64,000 bases of DNA from Mesostigma viride (lineage: Eukaryota; Streptophyta; Mesostigmatophyceae; Mesostigmatales; Mesostigmataceae), in NCBI GenBank assembly GCA_009746045.1, contig RPFO01000389.1, positions 1,600,982 to 1,664,981 of the forward strand. The letters are read 5' to 3'. The position numbers were made by a program, and so were the translations under genes. How positions within the stretch are numbered: position 1 is the first letter of the stretch; every line of letters starts with the position of its first letter. The notes under the pieces were generated by a model that saw only the letters and a list, made by a program, of their open reading frames with translations, was not told where the DNA came from and made no database searches. Shown here one piece after another: positions 21,311 through 29,375 of the stretch.

Positions 21311-21414
21311 TTAACGCGGCATTGAGCCAAAGTGTAGGCGTCAGGCTACTTTTGGCTGCGGAGGCGGCCATTTTTTGCCGGACTTCAGGACTCCGGAATA
21401 GTAGGGGACCCGCT

Positions 21415-21443
21415 ATTAATTAATTAATTAATTAATTAATTAA
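21415..21443. repeat. (AATT)n microsatellite
   Basis: A pure ATTA/TAAT run of about 29 bp. Similar runs occur near 15807, 16248 and 50280, so AATT arrays are common in this genome region. Confidence 0.95.
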
Positions 21444-21518
21444 GAACATACCTCCGACCCCGTGATATACTCAAAATCCCGCCGCTAATAGCCGGCTAAG
21501 TGAGACGAATCTATCTAA

Positions 21519-21760
21519 GGCCGGGTCCACACGGGCAAAACTCACAGGGAAAACTGGCCGGGGAAAACCTCTCGGCACGGGTCGGCGCGCGGTTATGACA
21601 GATAGTATCAGAGAGGCCAGGGGGCGAAGTGCCGGAAGTAACCGTCAAAACCTCTGTTTCCCGCCCGGGATTTTCGCATTCCTGCGGGAAAAATTTCGCC
21701 TGGCGAGGCCTTCCCAACCCGGCCAGTTTGCCCATGAGTTTTGCCCGTGTGGACCCGGCC
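21519..21760. mobile_element. PIF/Harbinger-type (Tourist-like) MITE, 242 bp
   Basis: The terminal inverted repeat begins GGCCGGGTCCACACGGGC and is perfect for 26 bp. It continues with few mismatches to about 44 bp. The flanks are the trinucleotide TAA on both sides (21516-21518 and 21761-21763), the target duplication expected for PIF/Harbinger elements. There is no coding capacity. Confidence 0.85.
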
Positions 21761-21763
21761 TAA

Positions 21764-22954
21764 CTCTCATGATTGTGACATTACAGTTTCAGTTTGTCTA
21801 GGAAGCAAAATCGGCCATGTTGACATTCGAATGCTGCAAGTACTCAACATAGCTAGTTAGTTCGGGTAATTCAGTTACTAGGCATAGGCCGAGCTCGGCA
21901 GGGAACAGGGAACCCGGAACAGAGAACATAGCAAGCGCAAGGCTACGACAAGATGAACTCATGCTTAGCCGGATCTGAAATGAGGTGATCAACTCTAGAG
22001 CAAAGTGGCAGACTGGCAGCTCCGCAACCTTGCTATAAGCCTATCACCCAAGAGGAGGGGGGACATACCCCCCCATTTTCCTACTCGAGCGCGCACACTT
22101 TTTTGCCGTCCAACGCCGTCCGTCGCCAGCCAAAGTGAAAAATCGTGGAGCGTACACCTTTGCCAAATTTGGTCTGTCGGGGCGGTTTGGAGTGCGCTTG
22201 AGCAAGTAGGCTCTTTACAAGCCACGTGGCAGACTTTTGGCGGTTAGCCTACTGCAGCGGTGACGGGAGGGCTTCGCAGCTGTCAACCCATAATAGTCCG
22301 GGAATGGGTTTTTGGCATTTTTTGACCCCTGAAAATAAAAAAAAAATCATAACTCATAGACCACAACTCCAAATACCCCCAACCAAGGTGCTAGGAATAT
22401 CTACACTTCAAGGGCTTTCACAATATGCAATAATATCATGATTTTATAAAGTGGTTTGCAAGATATTTAATGTCAAAGTTGGCCAAAAGACGATCATTTT
22501 CAGGCAAGGGAAATCCCCTTAGTAGTTTACCCCTGCAGGGAGGGTTCTAAAAAATTATTCTGGGGTTGGACAATGTCAATAGATAGTGCCACCATGCTTT
22601 CCTTGGGTCAGACCGCACGGATAGCCCAACTGACCTATATAATCCGCTCACTTACGTGTGTGGGTTACGCGCGCGTATGCAGCTATCCATGAATTGCCAC
22701 ACACTTATGCATTGTATACAGCCACATAGGACTGTCGAAAGTGCTGGAAAACAAAGAAGTTGCTAAACCAGCACCAACGGAATGGCATCCTCCAAAGAAA
22801 CACCACAAACTGAGCAGATTTGGGGCTAATAGCACTCATACAGCAGGCATGGAAACCTGCTGCAAGAGGCACTGATACACTCGTGAAACAAGGATGCATA
22901 AACGACAGATTCCCGTGCAAACGACATGCAAACACGTTGCCGCGTACCTGGCTC
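21764..22954. other. Unrecognised intergenic sequence
   Basis: No gene, RNA or terminal repeat is supported. The section 22320-22560 is AT-rich with homopolymer A. Its composition resembles repeat X (phrases such as CATAACTCATAGACC), but no alignment is convincing. Confidence 0.4.
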
Positions 22955-23152
22955 CAGTGTGAGCTAGTACGCCGTATTATACGCCGTATTATACGAACTA
23001 CGCAATACGCCGAGGTTCGGCGTATTGCCGTACTAGCTAGAAATTTTGCTAGTAGTACGCCGTATTATACGCGTATAATACACGTATTATACGAAATACG
23101 CAATACGCCGAGGTTTTGCCGTATTGCCGTATTGCCGTACTGGCTCACACTG
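22955..23152. mobile_element. hAT-type MITE, 198 bp
   Basis: The terminal inverted repeat reads CAGTGTGAGC(T/C)AGTACG, and the exact 8-bp direct duplication CCTGGCTC is at 22947-22954 and 23153-23160. A CAG-type terminus with an 8-bp duplication is diagnostic of hAT. The body is made of repeated CCGTATTATACG / GCCGTATTG blocks and is almost self-complementary, so it can fold into a long hairpin. Confidence 0.92.
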
Positions 23153-23760
23153 CCTGGCTCGATCACGACCTTTCCGGGTTCTGCTGGCCGGGACCCTCAT
23201 ATCTCACACGGGCTAATGCTTTCCAGGCATAGGCCGCCATAGCCTGATAATGAATGCATCCACCATGATTACCAGGTTGATGTTCTGTGCAAAGATGACC
23301 TATAAACGCATCCGAATTCACAGGGACGCTGCTGCGGATGTCCAGTACCAAAACTGGGTGCTCGGGCTGGCAAAGCCTGCCCGGCCATAAGAAGAAAATC
23401 GAAATATGACGTGCCATTACTCATCTGGTACTGGCGACCAAGAAATCAGTAATTCCCTACCTGTATTTTCCCAATGCTATACATCTGGCCACCCCTGACC
23501 TACGAAAATCACGCATCATCATTCTGAGCAACATTCTGAACCGTTACAAGCCGCGAGACGCAAATTTCCATGACAACGGCACGCTGGCAGCCATATCTAG
23601 TTACGCGCGCGCGAGTGAAAATTTCCCGCCAAAGTCACGTGATACTTTCTCAATACACGTTGTAATTACCAGGCTATGGCGAATATTACCCCCAAACCTA
23701 TGCATCACCTTCGTCCCTAAGTGTTCCCAGACCCACCGGACAACTTCCCTCCGTCACGGG
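23153..23760. other. Unrecognised stretch with a small minus-strand ORF
   Basis: An ATG-started 84-codon frame (23163-23417, minus) reads like protein (LVLDIRSSVPVNSDAFIGHL) but I cannot assign it. The remainder holds nothing recognisable. Confidence 0.3.
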
Positions 23761-23829
23761 TGGCGCGGCGCTCCTGGAATTGAGCGCCGCGCCACCGGGG
23801 GTAAAACAGTTCGATATATCGAACTGTTT
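23761..23829. repeat. Two adjacent perfect hairpins
   Basis: The first has a 13-bp GC-rich stem (TGGCGCGGCGCTC with its exact complement, 8-nt loop, 23761-23794). Ten bases later comes a perfect 26-bp palindrome centred on TCGATATATCGA (23804-23829). They lie about 20 bp outside the palindromic element that follows. Confidence 0.9.
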
Positions 23830-23848
23830 CCGGACTATGGGTTAAGTC

Positions 23849-24764
23849 GCGTAACAACCTGTTACAGTTACGGACGTAAATTAGGCTCTCTGCCTCAGTC
23901 GTTCCTAGGTTTACGTGTAGCTTGTACCAGTGGACAATGTTGATTATGTGTCCCGGTACCGTGGTGCACTGGGTGCATTTGGCGCCGCGCCGCGTACTTT
24001 AGTAGTGGTCCTTATCCTTCGCGTAGAATGTAGCGGACCAGCGTGCATCTGTGCATCTGTAGGCCAGGGCCATGTCGGCCCGAGCATGCTGGACCGTTGG
24101 TGATCATTTATGCACGTCCTACCCCTCATGTTGGCACTCGGCGTGTGTTATGAATTGTAACACATCTAGCTAGGGTCATGGCAGTTTAGGTGTTACCTTT
24201 GTTATCTTGGAGTAAACGGGTTTTTGTTACGACTCTGCCCTCTACCTCCCCCTCTACCTAATCCACGTCTAATACTACCTAAATTAGTGAGGCCACCTCT
24301 ACTTAATCCCTGTGCGAAAGACGAACGTGACGAGCTGGATCTCAATGCATTAACATAAGTACGACTATAATATGCCATAGGCCATTCAACCAAAACCCGT
24401 TTACTCCAGGGTAACGAAGGAAACACTACTACACTGCCATGACCCTAGCTATATGTGTCAATTCATTAACACACGCCGAGTGCCAACACGAGGGGTAGAA
24501 CGTGCATAAATGATCACAAACGGTCCAGCATGCTCGGGCCGACATGGCCCTCGCCTACAAATGCACAGATGCACGTTGGTCCACTACATTCTAACCGAAG
24601 GATAAGGACCACTACTAAAGTACGCGGCGCGACGCCAAATGCATCCAATGCACCACGGTACCGGGACAACAGTGTCCACCGGTACAAGCTACACGTAAAC
24701 CTAGGAACGACAGAGGCAAAGGACCTAATTTACGTCCGTAACTGTGACAGATTGTTACGCGACG
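23849..24764. mobile_element. Long palindromic element carrying the MAYYS ORF
   Basis: Arms of roughly 375-385 bp (23849-24225 and 24383-24764) are inverted copies of each other, with outer ends CGCGTAACAA and TTGTTACGCG, around a core of about 155 bp that holds most of the MAYYS ORF. The right arm plus ORF match 8631-9350 at the Ty3 element. It could be a fold-back element or a rearranged terminus of the Ty3 family. No clean target duplication is visible. Confidence 0.65.
24202..24378 (-). CDS. Second copy of the MAYYS RG-rich ORF, truncated (58 aa)
   Basis: It starts at the ATG at 24378 and reads MAYYSRTYVNALRS, GLSRGGLTNLGSIR and GRGGGRG, then ends after SRNKNPFTPR where the left inverted arm begins. 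The 100-aa copy at 8631-8933 continues for about 45 more residues. Protein-level similarity exceeds what would be expected of drifting non-coding DNA, but I cannot measure it. Function unknown. Confidence 0.45.
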   Translation of the reverse strand: MAYYSRTYVNALRSSSSRSSFAQGLSRGGLTNLGSIRRGLGRGGGRGQSRNKNPFTPR

Positions 24765-24963
24765 TACCTCCCCCCCCACAAAGGTAGGGAGCCCTCTCCC
24801 TACGCACAGGGAGGAAACCAAAGGAGTAGGAATAACCTAACGCACCCAACACAAGTCCAGCACAATCGACAGACCATCCAAGGTACAAAGCACAAACATG
24901 TAAACTCGGTTCCACCCCGAGTGGTGTAGGGTTCGCCAGCACCAAGCCTGGTGTGAGGTTCCC

Positions 24964-25374
24964 CTAACTGCCTGGCACGGAGGCCTTGCCGGGAGGGACG
25001 GCACTGGGCAGGACACACAGAGTAAACAATGTTAACACCAAGGACCAAGAACGACCAACCAACTGGCCAGGCCATGAGGGCGACTCTATATACCCGAGGG
25101 ACAACACCCTCAGGTCGGGCCTAAGGCCCACTATCGAGTTGCCATCAGTGTGGAAGGTACCACGAGTGGCCATCAGAACATCCAGATATGCATGGTAGTG
25201 AGCCACATCATCAGCATTGTCATGCCTGTCTACCTTGAGGAACACGTACATCGGCCCAAACGCCGTGAGGAAAGAGGCCCAGGAAGGCCCAATAGTACCG
25301 GTGCTGGGTGAGGACCACCTGGCCCCTAGCCCAGTCCAGAAAACCGCAGGCGAAAAGCCGAAGGAAAGGCTCAA
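24964..25374 (-). CDS. Unrecognised ORF, probable continuation of the upstream frame
   Basis: The frame opens at a TTG overlapping the stop of the next ORF upstream by a few bases, so it may be reached by frameshift. It contains PSWASFLTAFGPMYVFLKVD and VAHYHAYLDVLMATRGTF, which look like folded protein. I do not recognise a domain. It could be the C-terminal part of a Gag-like product. Confidence 0.35.
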   Translation of the reverse strand: MSLSFGFSPAVFWTGLGARWSSPSTGTIGPSWASFLTAFGPMYVFLKVDRHDNADDVAHYHAYLDVLMATRGTFHTDGNSIVGLRPDLRVLSLGYIESPSWPGQLVGRSWSLVLTLFTLCVLPSAVPPGKASVPGS

Positions 25375-26765
25375 CAGCCACCAAGCAGACGGCCCGAAGG
25401 AGCAGCTAGGCGGTGATACCGAATCCGGTTACGCAGACCCGTAGGAAAGAACAGGTCCAACAGCGGCTCAACGTTGGCCGGCCACAAACGGATGTGACGG
25501 ATCTCGCGAGCCCGCCATCGGCGTGCACACTGACGCGACCCGAAGGTCTCCAAGTACTCACTAGCCCTCGGAGGAGGGTGGCCGCGGGCGTCCAAACCCT
25601 GTCCAGGAAGGGGCACTGGACGGCGGGCATCCCACTCTAGGGCGGGCTGTAGGTGCACCGCAGCATACGTCGCACCGGGCGCGACAGGATACTCTACCGT
25701 GAGGGCATCCGAAGCCATGATGCCCAGAGGCGGAGGATAAGCCCACTGGTAGCCGCCGTAGGTGTCCAAGTCGTTATGACGCCTAGCCCAGCGGTAGAGG
25801 ACGCGGCGCACTAAAATCTCACCCTGAAACACTGGGTCAGCCACAATCACCATGTCAAAGGGGGGCCGGTCCGTGTCAATGGGGAGATTGCGGTCCCGCG
25901 GCGACCTGCACACTTGCGAAAACCCGTAGGACATAGGGGAGAGGGAAAGCTCCTGGGCAGCGCGCGGGAGGTCACACTGGCGACACGCATTCACCGACAT
26001 ACCATACCCGGGAACTGCCGAATCCCGCGACTCAGGAGTCTGATGTACAACGGAAGGAGCGCGATCCCGATCACCTTGGGCCAACTCCCTGAGAGAGTCG
26101 GCAGCGCGAAGGGCGCGCTGATCAGCGCCGCTGGTCCTGACGACCGTAGCCAGCGTGCGAGTGCCCGAAGGGGCAGGGGCCGGAACAGGGGTAGGAACAG
26201 GCGCGGGCGCAGAGGGGGCCGGAACCACTGGAGACCACGACGGACCTGCGACCGAGGAGGACGACGTGGCCTCCGACGGGGGCACACCCTCAGGCCACAT
26301 GTTAAACACAGGACCCGTAGGGGGATGCGCCTTGTCATAGAACTGGCTGCCATCAAGAAGGCTCCAGTCCGGCACCGGAATCCTCTGAGGGGGGCCACAC
26401 TCCCAGAGCCTAGGCAGCCCACTAGGGTCGCCAAAGAAACCCCGCGATGGTTGCGAGGGAGCCTGGGAAGGCCCGGGAGCAGCAGCAGCGGGCAAAAACG
26501 CCGCGACAGAGGACTCGCGCTGAGGCGCAGGCAGGGCGACCGCAGTCGCCGAGGTAGCGGTAGGCGTAGGAGCAACAGCAGCGGCAGGCGCCACATTAGG
26601 CGCGACGGCAGAGGGACCCACGCCAGAGGACGACTGAGCCGCCATGAACGTCCCGAATGCAGAGACTAATGACTGAATCTGTGCCTGCATGGCGGACACT
26701 GTAACCGCCAGGTTGGCAGTCGCTGGGTCCGCACCCGGAGGGGTAGGAGACGGCTCTGTCGACAC
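25371..26765 (-). CDS. Pro/Ala-rich ORF of unknown family, gag-like composition (464 codons)
   Basis: The N-terminal part has a short helical region (VTVSAMQAQIQSLVSAFGTF) followed by a long Ala/Pro/Ser-rich linker. The C-terminal ~200 residues look globular (FDMVIVADPVFQGEILVRRV, HNDLDTYGGYQWAYPPPLGI). No zinc knuckle, protease or RT motif is present. A coiled-coil-plus-linker design next to repeats suggests a retroelement structural protein, but a host gene is not excluded. Its 5' end overlaps the next frame by about 100 bp, implying one gene broken by a frameshift or an intron. Confidence 0.4.
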   Translation of the reverse strand: MSTEPSPTPPGADPATANLAVTVSAMQAQIQSLVSAFGTFMAAQSSSGVGPSAVAPNVAPAAAVAPTPTATSATAVALPAPQRESSVAAFLPAAAAPGPSQAPSQPSRGFFGDPSGLPRLWECGPPQRIPVPDWSLLDGSQFYDKAHPPTGPVFNMWPEGVPPSEATSSSSVAGPSWSPVVPAPSAPAPVPTPVPAPAPSGTRTLATVVRTSGADQRALRAADSLRELAQGDRDRAPSVVHQTPESRDSAVPGYGMSVNACRQCDLPRAAQELSLSPMSYGFSQVCRSPRDRNLPIDTDRPPFDMVIVADPVFQGEILVRRVLYRWARRHNDLDTYGGYQWAYPPPLGIMASDALTVEYPVAPGATYAAVHLQPALEWDARRPVPLPGQGLDARGHPPPRASEYLETFGSRQCARRWRAREIRHIRLWPANVEPLLDLFFPTGLRNRIRYHRLAAPSGRLLGGC

Positions 26766-27418
26766 GCGTCTAGTCGACGCTGGCGACGAAGGAACAGGGG
26801 ATTAGGCGCCGAAACGGAGGAGGAGGAGGCGGCCGCCGAAGCCGAATACTCGGGGGTGTACTGAACCTCCGCCGGCACATCCTGGGAAGGCTGGTAACCC
26901 TGGGGGAACACTCCCGCTGACTGGTCCGCTATCCCCATGAATTCCACGGCCCTGAGAAGGTCACAAGGCGCGTCGTCTAACTCGGCATCCCCAACGGTAG
27001 GGAGCCAGAAGAAAATCTCCCGGAGGCGAGCACGACCATCAGGAGTAGAGAGGTAGGAAAAGATTCGCGGACCCTGCAAGACCGCCGCTACCTGCTCCAA
27101 GGCTGGACACCGGGAGCCACAACCCAGGAGGCAATGCCCCGCATAATCAAAGCTGTGAATCACAAGGTGCTGCCCCAGTGGGTCAGAGGCGTACCATGGC
27201 ACCCCAAGCAGCGCAGACCTAACTAAGGAGGCCCGGTCGGCCGGAAGAGCCGAATGCACGTGGCCGCTTGGATAACAACTCCGTGCGACCCATCGGCCGG
27301 GGAGCACTTCGCAGAAAAGCTGGGGATCCGGAACGGGAGCCGTAGGGGCAGGCCGGGGATCCTCCGAAGGGGTAGGCGTGGCCATGACGGCTGCGGAGGG
27401 GGGGGAACAACCAACCAC
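26666..27418 (-). CDS. N-terminal part of the same unrecognised gene
   Basis: A plausible start lies near 27382, where ATG gives MATPTPSEDPRP. The globular section includes LLGVPWYASDPLGQHLVIHS, FDYAGHCLLGCGSRC and REIFFWLPTVGDAELDD. It becomes Ser/Ala-rich before shifting into the next frame near 26765. I cannot name the family. Confidence 0.4.
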   Translation of the reverse strand: MVGCSPPSAAVMATPTPSEDPRPAPTAPVPDPQLFCEVLPGRWVARSCYPSGHVHSALPADRASLVRSALLGVPWYASDPLGQHLVIHSFDYAGHCLLGCGSRCPALEQVAAVLQGPRIFSYLSTPDGRARLREIFFWLPTVGDAELDDAPCDLLRAVEFMGIADQSAGVFPQGYQPSQDVPAEVQYTPEYSASAAASSSSVSAPNPLFLRRQRRLDACRQSRLLPLRVRTQRLPTWRLQCPPCRHRFSH

Positions 27419-27599
27419 CCGTCGACAGCAATCATAATATAAGAAAGGAGAAGGTCTACAACTAGAGTTTATGCAGGGTTTTGTACTCCTGCAGAAGGCG
27501 ACTACACCTATCTAGTTCACTCTCAGTATACCACACCTTATCTACTTCACTACGGGCGTACATCCATTTGACCTTGTATTGGCGCTGAGTACCGCGACC

Positions 27600-28085
27600 C
27601 AGAGGGGACACCCCTAAAGGGCACTTTTCTGGAAACCATACCTATGCATGTGCTAAAAATCCAATGATGGTTGGGAACCATAAATATGATTTTAAAAAAA
27701 TTTCCAACCACTTGGGGGGGGTACTAGCCCCCACCAGATGCCGGTTACGCGCTAAAAATATAAAAAGACGCTTCTTTTGGCATATTTTCCCTAGGACAAT
27801 GGGCAAACATATTTGGACCAAATCATATATTTCCATATAGTTCCCCCACTTTTGAGAAAGTCTGCCTAATTTTTGAGCACAAAATTATGATGTTTAGACA
27901 CATTGATGGATTTTCCCGCAAAAGGGTCCTTTTTTAAACAAAAAATAATAAAACAAATCATAAACACATGGAATCATACCATACATATCTTATATTTTCA
28001 AATACTAGAGAGGGGGGGACATGCAGCCCCAAATTTTCAGGTCATTCTGACAAGTGCAGCCTTATTTGATGGATATTCCTAGATT
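27600..28085 (-). repeat. Dispersed repeat 'X', copy 2
   Basis: Reverse-complement counterpart of 16441-17170, uninterrupted here. It is AT-rich with runs of C/G (GGGGGGG near 27714). No ORF is supported. Positions 27419-27600 between it and the upstream ORF hold nothing recognisable. Confidence 0.55.
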
Positions 28086-28118
28086 GCCACGTGGCAGCGC
28101 CAGACACTAGCAAAAAGC

Positions 28119-28361
28119 TCATTCATCATCACTATAGGCCTCCCCAGGGTCGCAGTCTTGGCAGTACCACTCCCCCTTTGGCACAGTTTCGAGGGTGAGA
28201 CCGGTGCACAGCATGTGGGCCCCCTGCACACAATCAGTGCCACCACAGATGAGGAAGGGGTTGTGAGTTGTGTGTGTGGGGCCACCGCTGAACATGCACA
28301 GTCTAGCATCAACATCCATGTCATCCCCATCCTCGATCATCCCCTGCCCCCCCCTCCTCAT
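28119..28361 (-). pseudogene. PHD finger at the C-terminal end of the Mutator-like transposase
   Basis: The frame contains a PHD-type zinc finger: spaced Cys residues, FLICGGTDC, GAHMLCTGL for the His-X2-Cys pair, and the terminal PKGEWYCQDC, the classical GEWyCxxC ending. PHD fingers read histone H3 tails in chromatin. It follows the transposase C-terminus by a frame change at about 28340 and has no good start of its own, so it is best read as a C-terminal domain of that protein. Confidence 0.75.
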
Positions 28362-28986
28362 AGTGCACCCCCTTGCTGTATGTGCAGCGGTCCTGCTTGC
28401 CCTCCTTCCAGTGCCTTTTCTTCTTCTCTAACTTCCTTTTCATCTTGCGCCGCTTCCAGTCATGCTGCCCCTTGAGCTGCTGCTGCCACTCCCTCTTGGT
28501 GATGATAATCCCCAGCTGCGCCTCGACAGCGGCGGTCACTGTCACACCCAGTTCCTCTGCATCCTCTAGCCACCACTGTTCACCGTGCTGCACGTGCAGT
28601 ATGCCCACCGCGCATGCACCTGGGTACAGCCCTGCCCCAAACCCGCCCTTCCCACCGGGGACAGCCCTGATCTGCTGGGAGTGCAGGAACTCATTCCTGT
28701 TGCTGCTGGCATCGTTATCTGTGGGTGCAGTTAACAACCAAAGCCAGAGCGTGAGCTCCTGGTCTTTCACGCACAGACGGGATGAGCCAAAGTTGCAGGA
28801 CAGCAACCTTTTAACCCGTGCACCAAGCCACGACCACGGTGAGCGGTTCCACGTCCAATGTGGGAGCCTCGGTTCGTGCTTGCCAAGATAGCTGGTCATC
28901 CCCCATGACCAAGCTATATTCTTTGCGTTGTTCCTCGTTCCCATCGGCGTGACGAGGCACGTGCAGGCGTGCAAGCAAATCCTCAA
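28321..28986 (-). pseudogene. Mutator-like transposase, C-terminal section
   Basis: Only the later half of this 221-codon frame is convincing: FGAGLYPGACAVGILHVQHG, EELGVTVTAAVEAQLGI and a basic Lys-rich stretch ending GVHYEEGG. These match the end of the Pfam Mutator-like transposase domain (long metazoan/algal type), where a short conserved block is followed by a basic tail and a G-V-x-Y motif. The stretch between here and the core (about 28990-29375) contains no clean frame. Confidence 0.6.
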
Positions 28987-29375
28987 CGTCCACTGGCATC
29001 CGTGCAGAGCCAGGACGAACTGGATTTGCCTAGACTCTGCAACCTAGGAAGTACAGGACCTGTCACAAGCCTGCAAGGTCTAGTATCCTTGCAGTCCTGT
29101 GCCAGCTCCAGTACCCCACCAGTCACAGGCTGCTGCTCCTCCTGGTCTACGTGCACCACAGTCACGTGATAGTCAGGCTATAAGCCTGTGCAGGCACGGC
29201 CTGCCACGTGTCCTGTCCACTATACCAGAGGACTGCACCCTAGTCAGCCACGGACGGCTAGGACTTCGGGACCTCATATCTTTCTCGTCCCTTGTCTGTT
29301 TCAGGCGGTCAGCACGGCGTTGGAAAGGTAGACTTTCCAAACTGCATCCACTTAGCATATTGGTTGCCCAAAATG

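Noticed and set aside
25914-26669. 251-codon plus-strand ORF, Arg/Gly-rich
   Set aside because: It is the antisense shadow of the Pro/Ala-rich minus-strand frame; its composition follows from that coding sequence.
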